Origin: DATKDP01 sp035546335
GTDB lineage: Bacteria > Acidobacteriota > Thermoanaerobaculia > Gp7-AA8
Length of the DNA: 5,176 bases
Assembly: GCA_035546335.1 (NCBI GenBank)
Contig: DATKDP010000109.1
Coordinates: forward strand, 1-5,176
Reading direction: 5' to 3'
The translations under genes were made by a program, and so were the position numbers. This document shows, in pieces, positions 1 through 5,176 of this stretch (position 1 is its first letter; each line of letters opens with the position of its first letter). Under the pieces are notes generated by a model, which worked only from the letters and a program-made list of their open reading frames with translations, was not told the origin of the DNA and did not search any database.

Positions 1-488
1 GACTCGAGCTCGAGAATGGATTTCGTCCTCTTGCGCAGAATGATTCCGCGTGATCGTAGGATGACGAAGACCGCGGCCGCGTCCGTCGACGAGACGATGG
101 CTCCCAGAAGGAGGCCCTGAACCAGGGGCAGGCCGAGAAAGACGTGGGAGAACCAGCCGACGAGAAAGGCGGTCACGGCGACGCCGAGAGTCGACAGGAG
201 CAGCGATCTCCGGAGGACTGGCCGGACGAACGACCACGCGGTGTCGAGCCCTCCGGAGAAGAGAATGAAGATGAGCGCCAGGACGCCGAGCCACTGCGCG
301 AATTCGACATCGTCGAAATAGATCTGTCCCGGCCCTTCGGATCCCGCGATCATTCCGATCACGAGGAACAGCAGCAGCGCCGGCACGCCGAGACGCCCGG
401 AAGCCTTGCTCGCCAGAACGCTCACCAGCAGGAGCACTCCGAGCACGATGACGATGATCTCGAGAGTCACCATGAGAACGAACGGCAT
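1..488 (-). CDS. nhaP2: K+/H+ antiporter, NhaP2/CvrA-like, N-terminal part (cut by left edge)
   Basis: This is the N-terminal 162 residues of an inner-membrane monovalent cation/proton antiporter of the CPA family, read on the minus strand from an ATG at 488-486; the gene runs off the left edge. The visible part is strongly hydrophobic, with about five membrane segments near residues 8-26, 33-50, 64-81, 95-115 and 120-145. Diagnostic pieces are RLGVP (about residue 32), GMIAG, LFSGGLD ending at D82, and GAIVSSTDAAAVF, whose D136 matches the conserved ion-binding Asp of TM5. From memory these line up almost without gaps with the start of E. coli NhaP2 (CvrA), a K+/H+ antiporter linked to cell volume and K+ tolerance. 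Start choice is uncertain. A second ATG at 473-471 (M6) fits the E. coli N-terminus equally well, and neither has a clear Shine-Dalgarno. The frame stays open upstream to about 600, but that stretch is basic, not membrane-like, and was excluded. The C-terminal TrkA_C/CorC-type region expected in this family lies outside. Family is well supported; ion preference is inferred. Confidence 0.5.
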   Translation of the reverse strand, partial: MPFVLMVTLEIIVIVLGVLLLVSVLASKASGRLGVPALLLFLVIGMIAGSEGPGQIYFDDVEFAQWLGVLALIFILFSGGLDTAWSFVRPVLRRSLLLSTLGVAVTAFLVGWFSHVFLGLPLVQGLLLGAIVSSTDAAAVFVILRSRGIILRKRTKSILELE

Positions 489-703
489 TGTATCGTCAGC
501 CGGAAGGGAGCAGGAGCGAACGAGGCGTCGCTGGAAACGACGGAACGGCGCCACCGCCCGCCGGTGGAGTGAAAACGACACCAAGCGCGAAGAACCGGCC
601 TCTTGGGCAGTACCTTATGTGCAATTGGCAACGTCCTTTATCCTTGAGGTAATCGCCTGTTGTTGCCCGTTCAAGCAGTACTCAGCGACGCACCCCGAAG
701 CAT

Positions 704-731
704 TGCAACGTAAGACAACTTCACCTATATT
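704..731 (+). promoter_or_regulatory. probable sigma70-type promoter of the toxin-antitoxin operon, leaderless
   Basis: TTGCAA at 704-709 (4 of 6 matches to TTGACA) is followed after 16 nt by TATATT at 726-731 (5 of 6 to TATAAT). The -10 box ends only 6 nt before the antitoxin ATG at 738, so transcription would start at or next to the A of the start codon. No Shine-Dalgarno is visible before this ATG, which agrees with a leaderless mRNA. This is inferred from consensus and spacing only. Confidence 0.5.
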
Positions 732-736
732 GTTGC
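706..736. promoter_or_regulatory. possible antitoxin operator: phased CAAC words and an inverted GTTG
   Basis: CAAC occurs at 707-710 and again at 717-720, exactly 10 bp apart (one helical turn), and the inverse GTTG follows at 732-735. The set overlaps the predicted -35 to -10 interval. The outer pair extends to GCAAC (706-710) and GTTGC (732-736). Ribbon-helix-helix antitoxins commonly bind short words repeated at about this spacing and repress their own promoter, so this is a plausible autoregulatory site. The words are short, and chance occurrence cannot be excluded. Confidence 0.5.
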
Positions 737-737
737 T

Positions 738-989
738 ATGGGACGACAGCTTACCGTCAGGCTTCCCGAAGATCTCAGCGATGCGCTCGAGTCCGCGGCC
801 GAGCGGATGCAGCGGAAGAGCTCGGAGATTGTGCGGCTCGCCTTGCGCGAGTATCTCGGCTCATTCGATCGCCGCACGCGACATGCGGATCGCGTCCGAT
901 CGCTCGTAGGCTCACTCGACTCCGGGATTCCGGATCTCGCAGAGAATCATCGCGAGCATATCCTCGAGGCGCTGCGCAATGGCAAGTGA
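738..989 (+). CDS. vapB: ribbon-helix-helix (CopG/VapB-type) antitoxin
   Basis: This 83-residue protein is the likely antitoxin of a type II toxin-antitoxin pair, expected to bind and block the PIN ribonuclease encoded just downstream and to repress the operon. Residues 3-41 form a typical ribbon-helix-helix fold. A short strand QLTVRLP (4-10) would insert into the DNA major groove as a dimer, followed by helix A (about 11-25) and helix B (about 28-40), joined by the RKSS turn. The C-terminal half, about 45-83, is charged and would be the toxin-binding tail; it carries SGIPDLAENHREHI (62-75), of the kind seen in antitoxins paired with PIN toxins. The ATG at 738 directly follows a -10-like box and lacks a Shine-Dalgarno, so a leaderless mRNA is likely. 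Its last 11 nt overlap the toxin gene. RHH plus PIN neighbour makes the role secure; the name vapB is used by function only, since VapB antitoxins span several DNA-binding folds. Confidence 0.5.
   Translation: MGRQLTVRLPEDLSDALESAAERMQRKSSEIVRLALREYLGSFDRRTRHADRVRSLVGSLDSGIPDLAENHREHILEALRNGK
966..969 (+). promoter_or_regulatory. ribosome binding site for the PIN toxin
   Basis: GAGG lies inside the 3' end of the antitoxin gene, 9 nt before the toxin ATG at 979. It supports that start. Unlike the antitoxin, the toxin would be translated by ordinary ribosome binding or by coupling across the 11-nt overlap. Confidence 0.5.
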
Positions 990-1392
990 GCTGCTCCTCG
1001 ACACGGGAGCTCTCGTCACTCTCCTCGACCGCAGCCAGCACCGTCACCAAATCTTCGTCAGGACGTTCGAAGCGTGGGATCGGGAGATCGTCAGCACCGA
1101 GGCGGTTCTCACCGAGGCGACTCATCTCCTCGGCCGCGTTCCCGGAGGACGCGAGGCGTGCATCGAATTCTTTCTCACCGGCGGAGCGATTCTGGTTCCG
1201 ACTACGATCGCCGTACTGAGACGAGCCCGCCACCTCGTGAGCCAGTACTCCGACCTTCCGATGGACTACGCCGACGCGACGCTCGTCGTTCTCGCCGAGG
1301 AGCTCGATACGAATCTGGTTTTCACGACCGACCACCGCGACTTCGGCGTGTACCGCATCCGCGGCCGGAAACATTTCAAAGTCCTTCCCTGA
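979..1392 (+). CDS. vapC: PIN-domain ribonuclease toxin (VapC-like)
   Basis: This 137-residue protein is a single PIN domain, the usual size for a VapC toxin. These are Mg2+/Mn2+-dependent endoribonucleases that cut tRNA or rRNA and halt translation when free of antitoxin. The acidic residues of the active site appear in order: D8 in LLLDTGALV, E46 in AVLTEATHLLG, D99 in MDYADATLVVLAEE, and D118 in VFTTDHRDFGVYR, so the enzyme looks intact. The C-terminal DFGVYR plus KHFKVLP segment is typical of this PIN subgroup. The ATG at 979 overlaps the antitoxin gene by 11 nt (the antitoxin stops at 987-989) and has GAGG 9 nt upstream, which suggests translational coupling in a two-gene operon with the antitoxin first. 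The protein has no membrane segment or signal peptide and should be cytoplasmic. The RNA target cannot be read from sequence. The gene ends 84 nt before the stop of the converging kinase gene. Confidence 0.5.
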   Translation: MASELLLDTGALVTLLDRSQHRHQIFVRTFEAWDREIVSTEAVLTEATHLLGRVPGGREACIEFFLTGGAILVPTTIAVLRRARHLVSQYSDLPMDYADATLVVLAEELDTNLVFTTDHRDFGVYRIRGRKHFKVLP

Positions 1393-1393
1393 T

Positions 1394-1437
1394 CCGGGGT
1401 AGTGAAGCGCTTCCCCCGGGTAGCGCAATCCCCGGGG
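1394..1437. repeat. GC-rich imperfect tandem repeat between convergent genes, possible bidirectional terminator
   Basis: The gap between the toxin stop and the kinase stop contains two related units. Each has GGGTAG (1397-1402 and 1418-1423), then GCGC (1407-1410 and 1423-1426), then a run of C (1413-1417 and 1430-1433). CCGGGG at 1394-1399 can pair with CCCCGG at 1414-1419, with the self-complementary AAGCGCTT (1405-1412) in the loop, and CCCCGGGG at 1430-1437 is itself palindromic. A hairpin of this kind would read the same way for both converging transcripts. No T-run follows directly on either strand, so it is not a canonical intrinsic terminator; the T-rich stretch near 1480-1496 is the Lys-rich end of the kinase gene. 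It could instead be a dispersed intergenic repeat. Confidence 0.5.
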
Positions 1438-1476
1438 GGTACTCTGAGTGACGGGTCGCGGGGTCAACGATCGTCA

Positions 1477-4400
1477 TCATTTTTCTTTTGTTTTTTGAGA
1501 TCCCTTGCGGCGGCGTTGCTCGAGGGGGAGGATCACGGTGAAGGTCGATCCTTTGCCGGGACCCTCGCTTTCGGCCTGAATCGAGCCGCCGTGGAGCGTC
1601 ACCACTTCCTTCGCGATGGCCAGGCCGATGCCGAGCCCCGAAGTGCGCCCCGATTCCTTGTCGTCCTGGTGATAAAGCTCGAAGACATGAGGAAGCAACG
1701 TGCTCTCGATCCCCTTGCCGGTGTCACGCACCGACAGCCGTGCTTTTGCGCCGTCCCGTTTCAGTACGACTTCGATCGTGCCGCCGGCTGGAGTGAACTT
1801 GATGGCGTTACTGACGAGATTCCAGACGACCTGGATCAGGCGGGCCTGATCTCCATGGAAGGGGACGCGAGACCGGGGAGCCTTCAGGGTCAGTCGAATG
1901 GACCGTGCCTCTGCCATCGTCCGGGTGATATCCACGCCCGCCCGGACTACGTTCTTCAGATCGATGTCTTCCTTCTCTACTCGCAGTTTGCGTTGCGCGA
2001 TCCGTTCGGTATCGAGCAGGTCATCGACGAACACCCGGAGCAGTTTCGCCGACTGATCGATCTGCGTGATGGCATCCCGCGAGGTCTCCAGCTCATCGGG
2101 GTTCTGTGCCGAGAGCTCGGTCCAGCCGAGGATGGTCGTGAGAGGCGTGCGGATCTCGTGAGCGACAGTACCGAGCAGAGCGTGGAGGTAGCGATTCGCC
2201 GCCTCCCCCTCGCGGAACAGTAGCGCGGTGTCGATCGCCATGGCGGCGTGGCGTCCGAGCTCATTCGCGAACTTGAGGTCATCCTCATCGTAGGTCATTT
2301 CGCTCATCGAGAACGTCATCGTGCCGAAGGTCCGGTCTCGCGTTTTGAGGGGAACGCGAATCAGAGACTTGAGGCCGAGGGCGCCGACGAGCTGGTTGTA
2401 TCGCGTCTCCCTCTCGCCGCCGGTCGACCCGGAGCTGGAGACATCGGAAACGAGTAGCGGTTCGCGAAACGCAGCGGGCGGCGCACTGGGGAGCGGTGCT
2501 GTTCTTTCGTCCCAGGCGATCTCCTGAAACTTCTCGGCGATGTCTCGCATGAACGGGTTCGTGTGCGAGACCGCAAGGTGCCGGATCGAGCCGTCCTCGT
2601 CGAGAAGGTCGATGGCGCACCAGTCGGCAAAATCGGGAACCGCCAGTCGGGTGAGCGAATCGAGTGTGGTTTCGTAGTCGAGCGACGACGCCAGAAGCGC
2701 TCCGGCATCGGCCAGAAGTGTGCTGAGCCGGGCCGACTTCTCTGCCGCGAGCACGCTGCGTTTGAGCGCATCGATGTCGCTGAACACAATGAGACCGCCA
2801 TCGACGACTCCCTCGCTCGTGAGGTAGGGATGGATACGAAGCAGGCGCCATCGTCCGCTCTCGTCGCGGACTTCGTGATTGCCTGGGGTTCGCGACTTGA
2901 TCGCATCGCGGAACAGTCGCAGGAGGTTGTCGGTACCGACGATCTCGCCTCGTACCTCCGAGAGCGATCGTCCACGATTGTCGGCGTCGAGCCTGAACAG
3001 CGCCGCCGCTGGCGCGTTGAACCGGCGGATCTCGCCGCCGATACCGACGAACAGCATCGGGATCTCGATCGCGGAAAGCACGTTCTCGAGATCATCATTC
3101 ATCGTGGTCAGCGTGGCGTTTCGGTCCAGTAGTTCGCCGTTGAGCGTGATCAGCTCCTCGTTGGCGGACTGGAGCTCTTCTTTTGCCGTCTCGAGCTCCT
3201 CGTTGGTGCTCCGAAGCTCTTCGTCGCTCGACTGCGCTTCTTCCGCGGCGGACGCGGCTTCGTCGGCAAGCCGTTCGCGGTCCTGAACCGCCGCCGAGAG
3301 CGACGCCCGCAACGAGACGACTTCGCTCACCTGTTCGTCCGTCGCCTCGCCGGCGTCCGAATCTCCTTCCGTGCTCCGAGTGCTGAACAGCACCCAGAAC
3401 ATCGTTGGCCCGATCCTTCGCGGGAACGGAATGATCCGGAAAGCATCGGCGCGACGCTCGCCGGCTTCCTCGACCGCGATGTCGGTCCTGACGACCTCGC
3501 CTCCCTCCTGACCGGCACGGTGCAATGCCGGTCGCAACTCGGCCAGCATCTCGGGATGACGGATCAGACCGAACAGATTCAGGTTCGCCTCTCCCGGAAT
3601 GTGCCGGATGTAAGGCTCCACGTCGCCGCGGAATCGGACGATCTCCATCGAACCATCGACCAGAACGCCGCAAGGCGCGAGGTGGTCGGCCAGAAACAGG
3701 TCTGCCTCGTGCTGGAGCGAGCCGGGTCTCAGCGATTCGGCTGGTGACTCGGGGGACCGTTGCGATGGTGTATCTCTCTGGCTGTGAAAACGAGACAGAG
3801 CCGCGTCCCTGAACGGCAGCTTACGATAGAACCACGGTCTGACGTCGGCCGGAGCGAACAGCGCAGAGGTACGGAGACTCTCCGCGTTACCGAGTGCGAG
3901 GAATCCATCCGGGACGAGAGCGTAGTGCAGGGAGCTCAATGCCTTGTTCTGCAGGCCGGTTCCGAGGTAGATCAGCAGGTTACAGCACATCACCAGATCG
4001 ACGTTCGAGTACGGCGGATCGCTCGTCACGTCGTGCTTCGCGAAGACGCACAGCTCGCGCACCTTCTTGCTGATGCGAAAACCGGCCGGCACGGGGGTGA
4101 AGAAGCGTTCGCGGAGCTCCGGAGAGACGTTCGCGAGTGCCTTCTCCGAATAGATACCGGCGCGCGCGACCTCCAGAGCCTTGTCGTTGATGTCGGTACC
4201 GAAGATGGTTGCACGAACGTCGCTGTCGCGCAGGTATTCGAACAGGGCGATCGTCACCGAGTAGACTTCCTCGCCCGTCGAGCAACCCGCGACCCAGATG
4301 CGAAGAGGACCGGATTGACGTTGCTCGAGAATCTCCGGAAAGATCGAATCCCGCAGTGCAGCGAACTGCTTCGGATCCCGAAAGAACGCCGTCACTCCGA

Positions 4401-5176
4401 TCAGCAGATCCTGATAGAGAATGTCGAGCTGCTCATCGTTCGAAGCGAGCGCGCGAGCATACCGCTCGACTGTCCCGTGACCGTCGAGCAGGACCCGCCG
4501 GAGGATCCGCCGATGAATGCTCGGCGCCTTGTACTGTCCAAAGTCGACGTCGAAGCGTTCGCGCAGAAGGCGGAAAACCCTTGTAAAGTCCTCGGGTCGA
4601 TTCTCTTCCGTCTCCTCGGCGTCTGCGCTTCCTGCGAGTCGTACGATGTGCGCCCCAATCTCCCCGGGCGAGAGAACGAAGTCGGCGGCCGTGGAGGCCG
4701 AGCGTGGCATCACCTCGAATTGCGCGCTATCGTCCTGGGCGAACGTGATTCCCGAGACGTCGCGGATCGACTGAAGCCCGGCTGAGCCGTCGGTGTCGGC
4801 GCCGGAGAGCACCACGCCGATCGCGTGGCTCTTCTGGTCGCTCGCGAGCGACGTGAAGAATCGGTCGATCGGGCGGTGCGGCACTTTCGCGGGACGCGGT
4901 TTGAGGTGCAGGACGCCGCCGGCGATCGTCAGTTCGCGGTCCGGAGGAATGACGTATACGTGGTCCGGCTCGGCTCGTGCTCCCTCCTCTGCCTGTCGGA
5001 CCGGAACTGCCGAGGATTTCTGCAGGATCGTAGCGAGCATGCTTCCATGGCTGGCGTCGAGGTGCTGCACGAGAACCCATGCGAGGCCGGTCTCGGCGGG
5101 AACCGCGGCGAGCAGTTGCTCGAAGGCCTCGATTCCCCCCGCGGACGCACCGACTGCCACCACGCGCACTGCGGCA
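1477..5176 (-). CDS. CheB-CheR-PAS-PAS-GAF hybrid sensor histidine kinase (5' end at or beyond right edge)
   Basis: This large soluble protein of about 1,230 residues fuses chemotaxis methylation enzymes to a histidine kinase. Numbering is from the GTG at 5169-5167; the frame stays open through 5173, so the true start may lie a few codons outside. CheB methylesterase (1 to about 185) has the triad S9 (GASAGG), H36 (VQHLD) and D127 (TDGSAG), and no receiver domain. CheR (about 190-450) has IHRRILRR in its helical part, a SAM site with GCSTGEE (C296) and FGTDIND (D326), and CCNLLIYL, where the family usually has CRN. A PAS-like domain (about 480-600, FRGD at 513-516) is followed by a coiled coil (about 620-702), PAS (about 700-805), GAF (about 815-975), HisKA with H1004 in HEIRTPL, and HATPase_c with N1117/N1121, DTGKG (D1149) and GLGIGLA (1178-1184). 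All kinase motifs are present. There is no membrane segment and no C-terminal receiver, so phosphate must go to a separate regulator not seen here. Two TGA stops occur in tandem at the end. The architecture is known in many bacteria; signal and output are unknown. Confidence 0.5.
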   Translation of the reverse strand, partial: AAVRVVAVGASAGGIEAFEQLLAAVPAETGLAWVLVQHLDASHGSMLATILQKSSAVPVRQAEEGARAEPDHVYVIPPDRELTIAGGVLHLKPRPAKVPHRPIDRFFTSLASDQKSHAIGVVLSGADTDGSAGLQSIRDVSGITFAQDDSAQFEVMPRSASTAADFVLSPGEIGAHIVRLAGSADAEETEENRPEDFTRVFRLLRERFDVDFGQYKAPSIHRRILRRVLLDGHGTVERYARALASNDEQLDILYQDLLIGVTAFFRDPKQFAALRDSIFPEILEQRQSGPLRIWVAGCSTGEEVYSVTIALFEYLRDSDVRATIFGTDINDKALEVARAGIYSEKALANVSPELRERFFTPVPAGFRISKKVRELCVFAKHDVTSDPPYSNVDLVMCCNLLIYLGTGLQNKALSSLHYALVPDGFLALGNAESLRTSALFAPADVRPWFYRKLPFRDAALSRFHSQRDTPSQRSPESPAESLRPGSLQHEADLFLADHLAPCGVLVDGSMEIVRFRGDVEPYIRHIPGEANLNLFGLIRHPEMLAELRPALHRAGQEGGEVVRTDIAVEEAGERRADAFRIIPFPRRIGPTMFWVLFSTRSTEGDSDAGEATDEQVSEVVSLRASLSAAVQDRERLADEAASAAEEAQSSDEELRSTNEELETAKEELQSANEELITLNGELLDRNATLTTMNDDLENVLSAIEIPMLFVGIGGEIRRFNAPAAALFRLDADNRGRSLSEVRGEIVGTDNLLRLFRDAIKSRTPGNHEVRDESGRWRLLRIHPYLTSEGVVDGGLIVFSDIDALKRSVLAAEKSARLSTLLADAGALLASSLDYETTLDSLTRLAVPDFADWCAIDLLDEDGSIRHLAVSHTNPFMRDIAEKFQEIAWDERTAPLPSAPPAAFREPLLVSDVSSSGSTGGERETRYNQLVGALGLKSLIRVPLKTRDRTFGTMTFSMSEMTYDEDDLKFANELGRHAAMAIDTALLFREGEAANRYLHALLGTVAHEIRTPLTTILGWTELSAQNPDELETSRDAITQIDQSAKLLRVFVDDLLDTERIAQRKLRVEKEDIDLKNVVRAGVDITRTMAEARSIRLTLKAPRSRVPFHGDQARLIQVVWNLVSNAIKFTPAGGTIEVVLKRDGAKARLSVRDTGKGIESTLLPHVFELYHQDDKESGRTSGLGIGLAIAKEVVTLHGGSIQAESEGPGKGSTFTVILPLEQRRRKGSQKTKEK
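3064..3231 (-). other. eight-heptad signalling coiled coil within the hybrid kinase
   Basis: Residues 647-702 of the kinase divide into eight successive heptads with no skip: SSDEELR, STNEELE, TAKEELQ, SANEELI, TLNGELL, DRNATLT, TMNDDLE, NVLSAIE. Leu (Ile in the last) sits at the sixth place of each. This is the helix between the first PAS-like region and the second PAS, and it should be a parallel dimer coil passing conformational change to the kinase. At DNA level the 13-nt word AGCTCCTCGTTGG recurs at 3152-3164 and 3194-3206, exactly 42 nt (two heptads) apart, which may reflect duplication or codon constraint. Confidence 0.5.

Larger units (their letters stand above)
489..737. other. divergent intergenic region between antiporter and toxin-antitoxin operon
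   Basis: This 249-nt gap separates the minus-strand antiporter from the plus-strand antitoxin. The first 110 nt still look like GC-rich DNA, while 600-737 is clearly richer in A/T, as expected for a control region. It holds the predicted antitoxin promoter at 704-731 and repeated CAAC/GTTG words at 629, 663, 707, 717 and 732. A promoter for the antiporter should also lie here on the minus strand, but I could not find a convincing -35/-10 pair for it. No small gene or RNA is supported. Confidence 0.5.

Noticed and set aside
3..14. Perfect palindrome CTCGAGCTCGAG at the left end
   Set aside because: It is within the antiporter coding sequence and is explained by Leu-Glu-Leu-Glu codons; no evidence of an operator.
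144..572. Plus-strand open frame of 142 codons
   Set aside because: It lies opposite the antiporter. The product is rich in Glu, Asp, Arg and His with no recognisable domain, while the minus strand gives a clear NhaP2-like membrane protein.
775..1467. Minus-strand open frame of 230 codons across the antitoxin and toxin genes
   Set aside because: It is antisense to two well-supported genes. Its low-complexity Arg/Ser/Glu-rich product shows no family signature, and such frames are common in GC-rich DNA.
1478..1496. T-rich tract as the U-run of an intrinsic terminator for the toxin operon
   Set aside because: It codes for the Lys-rich C-terminus of the kinase on the minus strand and lies about 40 nt beyond the hairpin, too far for a canonical terminator.
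1402..2223. Plus-strand open frame of 273 codons opposite the kinase catalytic region
   Set aside because: The minus strand encodes intact HisKA and HATPase motifs here. This is the familiar antisense shadow of histidine kinase genes, starting inside the GC-rich repeat and with no supported ribosome site.
3760..4785. Plus-strand open frame of 341 codons opposite the CheR region
   Set aside because: The opposite strand encodes CheR with its SAM-binding motifs. The plus-strand product has no domain and its composition is that of a reverse-strand shadow.
5167..5169. GTG at 5169 as the definite start of the hybrid kinase
   Set aside because: The frame continues open through 5173 to the window edge (Ala-Ala before the GTG) and no ribosome site can be checked, so the start is left undecided and the gene is given as reaching the edge.

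Overview
The window comes from a GC-rich bacterium. Codons mostly end in G or C, and long open frames persist on the strand opposite each real gene. The gene set (a CPA-type K+/H+ antiporter, an RHH/PIN toxin-antitoxin pair, and a CheB-CheR-PAS-GAF histidine kinase) suits a chromosome of a soil or environmental bacterium with many signalling proteins. The phylum cannot be fixed from this sequence; Acidobacteriota-like groups are only a guess.

Layout from left to right. (1) Bases 1-488, minus strand, hold the N-terminal 162 residues of a K+/H+ antiporter of the NhaP2/CvrA type, cut by the left edge. (2) Bases 489-737 are a divergent intergenic region. It is visibly richer in A/T from about 600 onward and carries several CAAC/GTTG words. 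A good -35/-10 pair lies so close to the next ATG that the transcript is probably leaderless. (3) Bases 738-1392, plus strand, are a two-gene toxin-antitoxin operon. A ribbon-helix-helix antitoxin overlaps a PIN-domain (VapC-like) ribonuclease toxin by 11 nt. (4) Bases 1393-1476 are a short convergent gap filled by a GC-rich imperfect tandem repeat that can fold into hairpins. (5) Bases 1477-5176, minus strand, are almost all of a very large soluble signalling protein. Its order is CheB methylesterase, CheR methyltransferase, PAS, a heptad-repeat coiled coil, PAS, GAF, HisKA and HATPase_c. Its frame is still open at the right edge, so the true start may lie just outside.

The genes look like three independent transcription units, not one system. 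The antiporter would handle cation and pH homeostasis at the inner membrane. The toxin-antitoxin pair is a self-contained module, probably autoregulated through the intergenic CAAC/GTTG sites. The hybrid chemosensory kinase would pass a cytoplasmic signal to a response regulator that is not in the window. I see no rRNA, tRNA, CRISPR array, transposase or attachment site. I found no clearly new system. The items most worth a second look are the leaderless toxin-antitoxin promoter with its phased operator words, the convergent tandem repeat, and the altered CheR motif in the kinase. [Form note: the original gave no confidence values; the uniform 0.5 is a placeholder required by the schema.]
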